Shown one piece after another: positions 31,601 to 41,574 of a stretch of 64,000 nt of DNA. The translations under genes were made by a program, and so were the position numbers. Origin of the DNA: Oscheius tipulae (taxonomy: Eukaryota; Nematoda; Chromadorea; Rhabditida; Rhabditidae); the NCBI GenBank assembly GCA_037178975.1, contig JASJZH010000003.1:4836001-4900000 (forward strand), written 5' to 3'. Each line of letters opens with the position of its first letter. The first letter of the stretch is position 1. The notes below the pieces were generated by a model, which worked only from the letters and a program-made list of their open reading frames with translations, made no database searches and had not been told where the DNA came from.

Positions 31601-34249
31601 GTGACTCGCTACTACTTTAATATTGTCACCTCCACTTGTACCAGCTTTCAATTTGGCGGATGTGATGGTAACATGAACAATTTCTTGACCGTACAGCAGT
31701 GTCGTTCCTACTGTATGAGCAACAGTTGTCCCGCTGGAAATGTGGCCTATGTTGATCCAAACAGTCAACAGCCGATTCACTGCAACGAAGCCCTGTCCAA
31801 CAGCTGTCCACCAGGCTACGACTGTACTTTCAATCCACTCATCAACAATCATGTCTGCTGTGGAAGTACTGATCTCGGTACGAAGGCACTGACGTATACA
31901 AATTGAAGTCTTTAGGTGTGTGTCCGGACGGAGAGAAGGCCTTCATCGACACTCTGACACTTTCCGCTCGTGAATGCGTCATCAATCTCGAAGCGTCCTG
32001 TCCTTCAAACTACCTTTGTCGCTTTAATCTTCAGAAGAATAAGTACTACTGCTGCGCCAGCACGAAAGGCAGTGAGTTTTGAGGGAAATCAAACCGCACA
32101 GCCATCTCAGAGACTTGTCCACTTGGTCGTTTCCTTTGGAAAGATCCCCGATCCACCTTGCCGGCCCGCTGTACAATGGGTCGTCCAGAACAATGCCCGG
32201 ATGGATATAGCTGTCAATCTTACAGACCCAACAGTCTCCAGGGCTTCTGCTGTACCAGCAGTTGTGAGTATCCCAATCTCTATAGTATGCATCAAAAAGT
32301 GTAGCTATTTGTCCGGATGATGCCGAGTATGTGGTCGATGAGCAATCTCAACAGCCTCGAGTCTGCACAATGGGTTCATTTGTCTCATGTCCATCCGGAT
32401 TCACCTGCCGCTCAGCCTCTTCCTCCACTGACGGTTTCTGTTGCCGTGCTTCCGGGATATCAACTCCAGCCTTGGCTGTCGTGACAGGTTCGCGCAAATT
32501 GTTGAACAAACTCATTCCTGTAGATGGCTGTCCACCGGGAAACTTTATCTATTTGGTCAATGGTGAAAAGGGGCAATGTGATCCATTCAATGCGCCGAAT
32601 GCTCCATGTCCAGCAGGATTCACTTGTCAGTGGTCGCTGTCAAATCAGAGGTTCAGTTATATAAAGCATCACAACAATCCTCTAGGTATCAATGTTGTGG
32701 CTCGAACCCTGTTCCCACACAGACCAAGAGAGCTGACGGCTGTCCCTCTGGACAAATTGCTTTCAAAGAGAGCAGCACCATTAAGGTCTGTACCGCGGGG
32801 TCGACATCGTGTCCTGTCGGCTACTTTTGCCAATTCTCCTCGAATAACAATCAGTTCCAATGCTGTGGTGTAAGCGGAGGTCAGTTTAATTAATAGCTCC
32901 TTAAAACTGTCAATCAGGTTGTCCAGCAGAATCTGTCGCCTTTGTTGGTGTTTCCGGCGAGGCGGAGCGCTGCGTGGTCGGTCAGTCCAATTGTCCCGAA
33001 GGTTTTGCGTGTCAACGGAGTCTTGCTGGCGTCGATGTTTGCTGCACGGCGAAACCCATACACTGCTCTGATGACGAGGTCTTGGTCGAAAACGTCTGTC
33101 ATCCTCGAGCTGCTCCCGGTCATGAATGTGTGCACAACAAGCAGTGCACAGGAGGTTCATCCTGTAGTAATGAAGTCTGTGCTTGTCCGCAGAACATGGC
33201 TCCTGTTGGGAACTTCTGTCGTGTTCAACTGAGTGAGTCAGGCACTAGATTACAATGGGTCAAGCTATAGAATGTTCTCCTGGACAAATTATGCACAATG
33301 ACTTGTGTCACGATATGGTGGCAATTGGAGAAGGCTGTACATTCAAAGATCAATGTCCAGACCAGAGTGGTTGCAATGACGGAATCTGTGAATGCAAACG
33401 AGGACTCGTAGAGAAAGGAGGCAAGTGCGTCGTACCACCACTTGTACGACCACAACCAAAAAAAAGTAAGAAAGCAAAAGGAATCGCACAAACAAATCTT
33501 TAACAGTATCGCAAGCTGCCTGTTCGAAGAAGAGCTGGAATCCTGTTCGGGATGAAGAGACTGGTCGAGTAATCACCTGTGCTCCGGCTGGAAAACCCTG
33601 TCCGAGTGGCAGTTCGTGTCAAATCAATTGGAAGAAGACTCAGTACATTTGTTGTTCTCCTGGAGAAGGAGTTGTAATTGAACAGCCAATTTCAATCAGG
33701 GAGGATGTTTGTCCTGTCGGAACACCTTACCTTTTGAACGGAAAACCTCAGAAATGCACTCAGGCCAAATGTCCTAGTGGCTTCGATTGCATCTATAGGA
33801 ATCATGTAAAGTAACATCATGTTTCTCGAGAAACTCGGATTTAGGACTATTTCTGTTGCGCCTCTCTCGGACCAGCGAAATCAACTCCCCACAGTCTCTC
33901 TGACTGTCGAGGAGGTGGTTCAGCTCTCCTGCATCCGGCCACTCGAACAGCTGTTCTCTGTGGTCATATGAGTCGCTCTTGTCCTGCTGGTTACGGTTGT
34001 CAGCCCTCGATTAGAACATCCAGCCATGTTTGTTGTCCTGTCTATCAAGACATGAGACGAGGCGCCGCTCCATGTCCGGAAATGCTGGTCCTTGTTGCTC
34101 GACTCGTTGACGGGAAAATCGAAAAACGTTGTGGTGAGAAAGTGTTTTTCTGCATTTAAAGGCAAATTACAGAACGAGGATGCCCGTTAAATGAAGTTCC
34201 AGTCGGCGGAGTATGCTACGAGCTGCGAAAACGGAATCATCTCAATTGA
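28634..34249 (+). CDS. giant Kunitz-lustrin-EB cysteine-rich protein B
   Basis: This secreted multi-module protein of about 1,400-1,600 residues is the inverted paralogue of protein A. The ATG at 28634 opens a clear signal peptide ([18 protein letters not shown]). A cysteine-rich start includes a chitin-binding-like segment ([20 protein letters not shown]). The EB-type motif [16 protein letters not shown] and the block [19 protein letters not shown] then match protein A almost word for word. Five Kunitz domains follow at about 29790-30125 (degenerate), 30310-30560, 30720-30895, 31110-31335 and 31545-31720 ([35 protein letters not shown]). Lustrin-type repeats are interspersed and continue to about 33050. 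EB modules ([20 protein letters not shown]) lie at 33090-33440, and more lustrin-type repeats run to the end ([20 protein letters not shown]). Introns are very short. Family roles include cuticle assembly and extracellular protease inhibition; its specific role is unknown. Confidence 0.88.
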
Positions 34250-34363
34250 AAAATAATTATGCAGTAAGCAGTCTTCCTGTACGTACTATTGTACGCCTTT
34301 CTAACAGATTATCTCAGTTGTTGTGAAGCATTGAATTGTTTTTTTTACGTTGGATCCATTCTG

Positions 34364-35016
34364 TTACGACAACAGAGGCCGCAAACCAGTAGTGTGGTCA
34401 AATGTCCAAAGATTCGTCGTGTAGAGCGTTGCCGTTATTTTTAGATTTGCCTAAAATTCGACCTTGCGTGTGAAAAAGCTCCAGACTTACTTGATCTGGT
34501 AAGATGACAATAGCTGTATTGCCAGAGCTTCCGTACTCGGCCATGATTGCAAGTAAGGGAGCCAAACCTTTTGTGTGGATTGGTGGCCGGTCAACCTAAA
34601 ATCGATATTCTGGGGAACTGAATAAGATACTTACAATTATCGTATCTCTTCTTTGTCGGTACTGTTTCCTCATAGCTTGTTTTCCTATTTCCCGTAGTTT
34701 TTGCAAATCTTCATAGTAGAAGCTCATCCTTTTGAGACGAATGGGATCTTCTACTAACTCCTTTGGAATTTTTGGGATGCTAAAAACATAGTCATAGATA
34801 CTGGCCTATTTGACAAATGGAACGTGAAACATATTGTTATGAATTAATCAGCCCAGTAGAGAGAAAGAAACAGAAACTTACAGACCATTGAATAGGGTGT
34901 TTCCGCCACCAGTGTGTATGTGCTTCTTTTTTGGTCAAATTTGGTATTTCTTCAAACAGTCTGTCAGTCAGATCTTCTTGTCCAAAAACGACGTTGAGTC
35001 CGTGTTTGAAGGCCAT
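34364..35016 (-). CDS. small conserved-looking protein, family not recognised
   Basis: I do not recognise this gene. Four exons join in frame with good splice sites. Exon 1 runs from an ATG that directly follows a TTTTCCAG acceptor: MAFKHGLNVVFGQEDLTDRL, then KKEAHTHWWRKHPIQWS. Exon 2 gives ASIYDYVFSIPKIPKELVED and LKRMSFYYEDLQKLREIGKQ. Exon 3 gives VDRPPIHTKGLAPLLAIMAE, then YGSSGNTAIVILPDQ. Exon 4 gives ANLKITATLYTTNLWTFDHT and a short tail to TAA. The product is about 160 residues, basic, without signal peptide or membrane span. The Trp-rich basic N-terminus and lysine/arginine-rich helix would suit a small mitochondrial or ribosome-associated protein, but that is a guess. It is convergent with Kunitz-lustrin B, whose stop lies 114 bp away. 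Confidence 0.6.
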
Positions 35017-35603
35017 CTGGAAAATAATGTTGCCTTGACCAAAAAAACAAATAAGAGTTTGAGTTAGCAGCAAATTTAGGCTGTGAACAAGACTGTGAAC
35101 AAGACGCGGTGCAGCATTCAAATTGATTTTACATTTCAGGTTTTGTGACGTGCTGTTTTTTTCTACCCTCTGCTTCTAAAAATTTCCCCTATCTATTTTA
35201 AAATGTCCTCGCGTCTCTGTGTTTGAAGCCATTATTGCATTTAGTGTGCACTACTTTGTGCGCACACTAAGTGTTGGCAAATCAAGACAAAGTTGAGTCA
35301 GTTTGGGAGATAGTTTCGTTGGGGGAACGTTGCTCCTGTCAGGGTAGTCCAACTGGAACATCATCTACCTGTCACGAGCCTTAATGGGGCATCAGCCACA
35401 CTTGTTCTCACATAAGTTTCCACAATACAATAGGTTCTGTAAACGACGACAAGAAATACGCGCCCCAATGACAATTCTGTCACTATCCCTTTCGAAAATA
35501 TAACAATCGTCCAGTCCTAAGCAACTTCCTAACAGTATTTTATATTTCTTCCGTGTTTTCCGTTCTATTTTTTTAATTAACACAATTTAGATTAAAGCCG
35601 CTC

Positions 35604-36986
35604 ATGTCGGCCGGTCCAATAGTAGAACGTAATCAAGGTTAGTTCGATCCATTTTCTTCTATAGATTTCAGAGACATGTTTAGATGTCAGAGCTTTTTAA
35701 AGCTGTTTTTCAGATGCCACAATTTACATTGGAGGTCTCGACGAGAAAGTGACAGAAGCACTGCTATGGGAGCTGATGGTTCAAGCCGGCCCAGTAGTCA
35801 GTGTCAATATGCCGAAAGATCGTGTCACAGCGAATCACCAGGGGTTAGTTCAAATGTTTTTCTGTCTCATCTCATTCCGTGTTCAGCTTTGGGTTCGTCG
35901 AGTTCATGTCGGAGGAAGACTGCGACTACGCCATGAAGATTATGAACATGATCAAACTTTTCGGCAAGCCGATCAAGGTCAACAAAGCTTCGGCACATGA
36001 GAAGAATATGGACGTCGGTGCCAACATTTTCGTCGGAAACCTCGATCCCGAAGTCGATGAGAAGCTTCTATACGATACGTTCAGTGCTTTCGGTGTTATT
36101 CTACAGGTTCGTTATGAGTTTTTTTTTGTAAATATTGGTGTTCAGGTTCCAAAGATTATGAGAGATACGGATACAGGCAACAGTAAAGGATTCGCGTTTA
36201 TCAATTTCGCCAGTTTCGAAGCATCCGACGCTGCGATGGAGGCCATGAATGGACAATTTCTTTGCAACAGGTATGTAGTTTCTTCTTCATCGACAATTCA
36301 GTATTTCAGGGCCATTTCGGTATCCTATGCTTTCAAAAAAGACACGAAGGGAGAACGTCACGGAACTGCCGCCGAAAGAATGCTGGCAGCTCAGAACCCT
36401 CTTTTCACGAAGGACAGACCGAATCAGATGTTCTCCGATGTCGCTCCAGGTCGCCAACCGTACAATGTGCCGACAGCGATGATTGCACAAATGGCTGGCC
36501 TTGGAGGAGCAGTCGGATTGAACTACGGACTTGCTGCTTCCGGACTTGGAATCCCGCAACTTGGAGGAACTCCCATGCCCCCTCCTCCTCGTAAGGGATG
36601 ACATACTTTTTTCAATAAAAAATTTAGCGCCTGTTCCGCCAGGAGGCATGATGACACCTCGTCCTCCGCCACCTCCTACTGGCTGGGGTGCCCCACCTCC
36701 TCCGCCACCACAAACTCCAATGCCACCACCGCCTCCTTCTCGTGGCCCGATGCCACCTCCGCCAGGCAGTGCTCCTCCGCCGCCACCTCCCTTGAGGTTT
36801 AGTTTTCTGTTATTCTCTTTAGGACTTCATTTCAGTCGGTTTGGTGGAGTCCCTCCCCCTCCTCCTCGTTTCAACCAAACACCTGGACCTCCTCCGCCGC
36901 CGCCTTCTAGGCCTCCGATGCCTCCTCCGCCTCCTGGACCTCCTGGGTACGGCCGTCCTCCGATGCCTCCACCTCCTCCCATGTAA
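35604..36986 (+). CDS. sap-49: splicing factor 3B subunit 4 (SAP49)
   Basis: This U2 snRNP SF3b component has two RNA-recognition motifs and a Pro-rich tail and binds pre-mRNA near the branch site. Exon 1 ([11 protein letters not shown]) starts at 35604. RRM1 is [20 protein letters not shown] with RNP1 across an intron ([19 protein letters not shown]). RRM2 is [20 protein letters not shown] with RNP1 [20 protein letters not shown]. Then come [20 protein letters not shown] and [10 protein letters not shown], diagnostic of SF3B4. The C-terminal region is low-complexity PPPPP/GPP repeats up to PPMPPPPPM (TAA 36984-36986). Six or seven exons are inferred, about 370-390 residues, close to the family size. 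An acceptor-like ACAATTTAG precedes the ATG by 13 bases, consistent with trans-splicing. Confidence 0.97.
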
Positions 36987-37343
36987 CCCTTCACATTTTC
37001 CATTGTAGTATTTATTTGATGCCTATATGTTCAGTGTTGTTGGTTCATCTCTTCATCCTAAAACCGTCCTCTCCACGTGATCTTAAACATTTCTCCTTGG
37101 TGAATGAAGTAGTATCAAGCTATCAATTTCCATATACAACTTTTGTTCAGCCTTCTCCACGAGTACTATTCAATTTGGCACTTCTTAATTTTGGATATAA
37201 CAGACGCATAAACGCGCGCTAACCACAATCGCAGCTGCTAATTCGAAGCCGAGCTGCCAGCCAGAATTAATTTTCTCCCTCGTATTGAACACGCCAATAC
37301 GCTGCTGCTTGGATGACAAGGTTAGTTTATTCCGTTTCGTACA

Positions 37344-39207
37344 ATGGTATCCAAATTGAGGAAGCCGAAATATGCGGTTATTGCACTCAATGACAGCGTC
37401 GACGTAGGCAGTTTCTTCAATCTACTGGTATTTTTCGTTGAATCCAACATATATTATATTCGTATAGATGACAAATGGCTATACGAACGTGACATTTCTG
37501 ACGAATCTAGCAGAACATTCTGAAGTGAAGAAATTGATCAATGGAACAGCCAGAAAACAGACCCCAACCAAAGAGAAATCTCCTCCGCAGCCCGTAGCTC
37601 CAGTTCAGGTAAAACTCTTGTCTTTTCGATGAACGTTTCTCTTTTATTCTTATTGAATATGTTGTTAAGGTATGTCGAAAGTCTCCGGAGCCCATCTTGC
37701 CCGTATCCACAGCAACAGCGACTGCAACGGTAAACATCACCCCATCAACATCTCTCCTCTCTCATCCCATTTTAACATTCGACGGAGACGTATGTTGTTT
37801 TCCGTTAGTAGTGTACAAACGATTGACTTTCAGACAAAAGTTAGTAAATACATCGCAGACGGATCGAACTACATTCACTGCAAGCTCTGTGACAACAAGA
37901 TTATGTGCTCGAGACTCTCAAACCTGACCAACCATGTTCGAAGACATAGTTCCGTGAAGCAGTATTCCTGTGTCTACTGTCCGTATCAGCACAACGAAAT
38001 GTCAAAGGTACATTTAAACTTTACTTGTCCAAAACAGGAATTATAGGTGCGAACTCATATGGCTAGTCAGCATGGAGATACCCTCACTTCTCCGAATGAT
38101 AATTTGACCCCGGAACTGCAAAAGATCTGGTGCGCATATATGGAAAAGTGTTTCCCTGGTTATTTGGACTCGACTGGAAAGGTATTTTTTGTTTTCCACT
38201 ATTTTGAAAGAGCTTATTCAGACAGGAAGAAATGCGCTAGAGGTGTTTGGAGGAAGAACTTTGGCTAGAATGGAATGTTCAGCGAATAATTCTCTGACAG
38301 ATGACGAAATCGTCCCTCTGTTCGAAAAATTACACAATTGCGTCGAATGTGGTGATGCGATCGCGGTCGAGAACGGCTCCGAAGAGTTCCTGCCATTCAT
38401 GGAACATATCCGCGAAAAACATTCCGAGTACTGTACACCCTACAAATGTGGAGAGTGCTCTTTTCTGGCGGCATACGAATATATGGTCCGAGGCCACATT
38501 GCCACAAAACATGCGATGATAGCTGCTGATGTGGAAGTACATTTACAGCCGAAATGTGAAGATTTTACTTTGTTCGTTGCAAAGTTCTTCCCGTCATTAG
38601 ACGGTATCTTTCTTGGTTTTAATTCGAACAATCAAATCTCAGATGTTGTTCCGGATATCACAGAAGAATTGAAAGCGTTTATGGACACTGCTGGCCGGTC
38701 GGACGACTCGCTGTCCAACGGGATTCTGGTCGATTCTGTCAAAGCTGAGCAGCTTCTTGGAACAGATTCGGGTAACGAAAACACAGAGCCAGTGCTGAAA
38801 GAGGTAGACATTGATTGCAAGGTATACTTTCAATATGTACGAATCACCACGCCATTTTCAGCTTTGTGGTAAGATTTTCGAGATAGACGCTTCGAAATTG
38901 TTGATAGCCCATTCCAAGGAGCACTACTGTATAAAGCAGTTCGAGTGTCCATCATGTTCATTCGGGTCAAACGACTATGATACTGTATTCGAACACGTTA
39001 ACTCAGTTCATTGCGGTGAAGGAATTGTCATCGATCAAAAGTAAGATTTTCTGAAATTGTTCATTTCAATACTTCAGCGGCGACCTTATGCAACAAGCTT
39101 GGATGCTTACAATGAAGTGCTGCTTTCCTGACTTGATAGAACGACAAAATATCGTTAAAGCGACTAAAAATAAAAGGAAACGACCCAAACTGACCGAAGA
39201 AATGTAG
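37344..39207 (+). CDS. C2H2-type zinc-finger protein, unassigned
   Basis: The gene opens MVSKLRKPKYAVIALNDSVD, followed by MTNGYTNVTFLTNLAEHSEV and a Pro/Thr-rich linker. A pair of C2H2 fingers follows: YIHCKLCDNKIMCSRLSNLT with NHVRRH, and YSCVYCPYQHNEMSKVRTHM with ASQHG. Later degenerate fingers include HNCVECGDAI, YKCGECSFLAAYEYMVRGH with IATKH, and in the last exons FQLCGKIF and FECPSCSFGSNDYDTVFEHV with NSVH. The end is a basic tail (ATKNKRKRPKLTEEM), a likely nuclear-localisation signal. The layout suggests a DNA-binding or chromatin-associated nuclear protein, as in several rapidly evolving nematode zinc-finger families. No orthologue is claimed. About eight exons give about 500 residues. 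A NAA20-like gene starts 155 bp downstream. Confidence 0.8.
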
Positions 39208-39361
39208 GAAGGACAGGTCCTTCCAGATCTCATTCACGAATTGACAGCTTGTTGTGAGATGATAATAAAATATTCATGTTTTTACGATTTTTTCTTGATT
39301 CTTGAAGATTGAATATTTTACTTGAACTCATTGCTCCTCCTCATATTAGTGATGTTTTCAG

Positions 39362-39998
39362 ATGACAGAATACACACAGCTGCATCCACTAGATGTCCTG
39401 AAAATCTCGGCTGTTACTCTGTTCAATCCCGCAGGTGAAAGATCTCTCAGCTGGATCGTCAAGTATATTCTCGGATTCCCTCAGTTCCAATATCTTGCAT
39501 ATCATCCCAATGGAGACATCGCTGCCATATGTAAGTACTTCTTCTCTCGTTTGAATGACCAAATTGTTAGTGCTGGGACGCGATGAACCTCTCAGAGACC
39601 GGGAGATCAAGCTGCTGTTCGAAGTGAACGACGATGATAGAAATGCCTATATTCAACGCATCTACACTATGCCTCTCTATCGCCGAGCAAGAATGGCTTC
39701 TAAATTGCTACGGTTTTTCGAACAATTCGGGAAAAGGCATCAACGTTTTCCGACCTTTTCTAGTGTGTTCTTCAGCCAAGAATTGATTTGCTCAGACTGC
39801 ATGATCAGTGATAGTCACAAGGCAGGCATAGCCTTCTTAGAAAGTCACGAATACTGCCAATACGACAGCCAATTACTTCTAGGACAAACCGGTTAATTCT
39901 TTTTTCCTTCTTTTTATAGGGTCACTATTTCAGGGTATCGAAAAATCCTGCTGAATATTGACGACAGCGCTAACCGACTGATCAGAAGTCAAAGATAA
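39362..39998 (+). CDS. divergent NAA20-like GNAT acetyltransferase
   Basis: The protein follows the layout of NAA20, the catalytic subunit of the NatB N-terminal acetyltransferase, but is clearly diverged. MTEYTQLHPLDVLKISAVTL aligns with the family start; SWIVKYILGFPQFQYLAYHP and NGDIAAILLGRDEP align with the region containing the central GNAT strands. DRNAYIQRIYTMPLYRRARM followed by ASKLLRFFEQFGKR aligns with the strand-helix that holds acetyl-CoA. There the canonical R/Q-x-x-G-x-G/A loop reads RRARMA, so its glycine is missing. The last exons give AGIAFLESHEYCQYDSQLLL and YRKILLNIDD, ending at TAA 39996-39998. Length is about 180 residues, as for NAA20. The ATG directly follows a TTTTCAG acceptor 155 bp after the zinc-finger gene, fitting a downstream operon gene. 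It may be a paralogue with altered activity. Confidence 0.6.
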
Positions 39999-40107
39999 TT
40001 CTTATCCATTCTTCACACCATGTGCCATTCAATACTGTACATTATTTAGTGTAAATATTTATTTCTCTTCAAGAACAACTATGTACAGACAGAAAGTCAT
40101 TATTCCT

Positions 40108-41153
40108 TTAGATGATCAGCGGGTCCTTCATGTCTTTGGTCTGGAACTGGAAGAATTGATCATACGAAAAGAAAAGGCACCTTGACAGTAGAAGAAGGAC
40201 AGATCGCGTTGCAGAGACACTCGCCACATTTGGGTCTGACAGGCTGACAGATGGTCTGTCCGAAACCGACCAGAAGAGGATTGATAGTCAACCATTCGGA
40301 TCGTGGCAACATCTCCTGAAGCTTTTCCCTAGTCTGTTCCGGCGTTTTGGTCTTCATCCATCCGAGACGATTGGCAATTCGGTGAACATGAACATCGACT
40401 AGAGAAATTTCTTTATAAGAATATTAGTAATTAACCTGCTACGCCTTCAGTCTTGTTCCAGGCAATTTGCATAACAAGATGGGCCATTTTGGGGCCTACT
40501 CCAGGCAGTGCACAAAGGCCTAAATAGTCAAATAGAAGCAGTAAAAGCTGAAATAACCTTCAACCGTAGGAGGAATGTCTCCGTTGTAATCGTTTCGCAA
40601 AATCTCGACAACTTTCTTGATATATTCCGCCTTTCTCTAAACTAAGTGATAAAGGAGAAACAAGTGAAACGAACTCTATAGAAGGACACAGGAATGAGCA
40701 GTGTTTCCAGCTTCTTCTGATCAATTTCGCGCATTGAATCCAAGTTGAGGCCGTGTTCCTTGAGTCTCTGAAACCATTTAGTCGCTACATTCTCTTATAA
40801 ACATACGGTCATGGCATACGCATTGGTCTGATCTTTAGTTTGACTGGAGAGCATGAGGGCAATGAGTACCTGGAAACGGAAGACTTCTGGCTTCTCCAGG
40901 GGATCAGCTAGCTTGCTACAGCCCATTGTGTCCACCGGTGCATCATCGCCTGCGCGCATCAGCTTGATTCGATCAATCTGTAGAGTGAAATTTCATACGG
41001 AAATTGACCAAGACATACGTGGATTCTGTGCAAATCCTCGATGTCACAGGGCTTGTCCACTCGAATTTCCTCCTTCTGGACAGTCTCCTTCTTCGAAACT
41101 TTTGCAGCATCGATGTCCTTTGTCTGGACAATTCGTTTGGAGGTGCGTTTCAT
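40108..41153 (-). CDS. nth-1: endonuclease III DNA glycosylase/AP lyase
   Basis: This base-excision repair enzyme removes oxidised pyrimidines and cuts the resulting abasic site. The N-terminus is basic ([20 protein letters not shown]). The helix-hairpin-helix is [20 protein letters not shown], carrying the catalytic lysine. It is followed by [19 protein letters not shown] with the catalytic aspartate. The C-terminal part is [17 protein letters not shown] and [12 protein letters not shown], then the iron-sulphur cluster motif C-x6-C-x2-C-x5-C ([17 protein letters not shown]). A final small exon ([12 protein letters not shown]) ends at TAA 40108-40110. About seven exons give about 265-285 residues, typical for NTH1. 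The ATG follows a TTTTTTAG acceptor by three bases. Upstream sequence could hold a mitochondrial leader exon. Confidence 0.95.
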
Positions 41154-41574
41154 ATTCTAAAAAAGTGATTGTGAGAAGAGATATACCGTAATAGATACGC
41201 TAGTCTGCAGAAGGAAACAGAAGGCTGTGCGTTTTAGTAGTTCGCGGTAACTGATAATCTGCAAGCCGTTGCACTTTTTAACTGGTACATACAATAAGCA
41301 GTGAAGCTAAATGACTAATTCTAACATCAAATAACAAACATTTTAATTTTTATGACGAAAAAGAGCCACAATCATCAATCATCTCTAGAAGACTAGGCAA
41401 GTTCCTTTCCTCCAATGATCTAAACTAACAACGGAACATCACATACTTTCACAATAGGTAACAGCCTAAACTGAGGAACCACGAAAAGAATACAAGGCGG
41501 GAAATATGAGGTCAACTCGCGAGGTACTCTCAACCCGAAAAGTCCGTGGAATAATCATCCCATGAACAAATGGA
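41154..41574. other. spacer upstream of nth-1 and downstream of smg-6
   Basis: This 421-bp AT-rich stretch carries no recognisable gene. It holds the smg-6 3' UTR and the promoter of nth-1, which is on the same strand. A CTGCAG acceptor-like site at about 41205 suggests nth-1 may have an upstream leader exon. Confidence 0.4.

Noticed and set aside
36650-36985. CCTCCGCCACC-type low-complexity repeat
   Set aside because: It encodes the normal proline-rich tail of SF3B4 and is not an independent repeat element.
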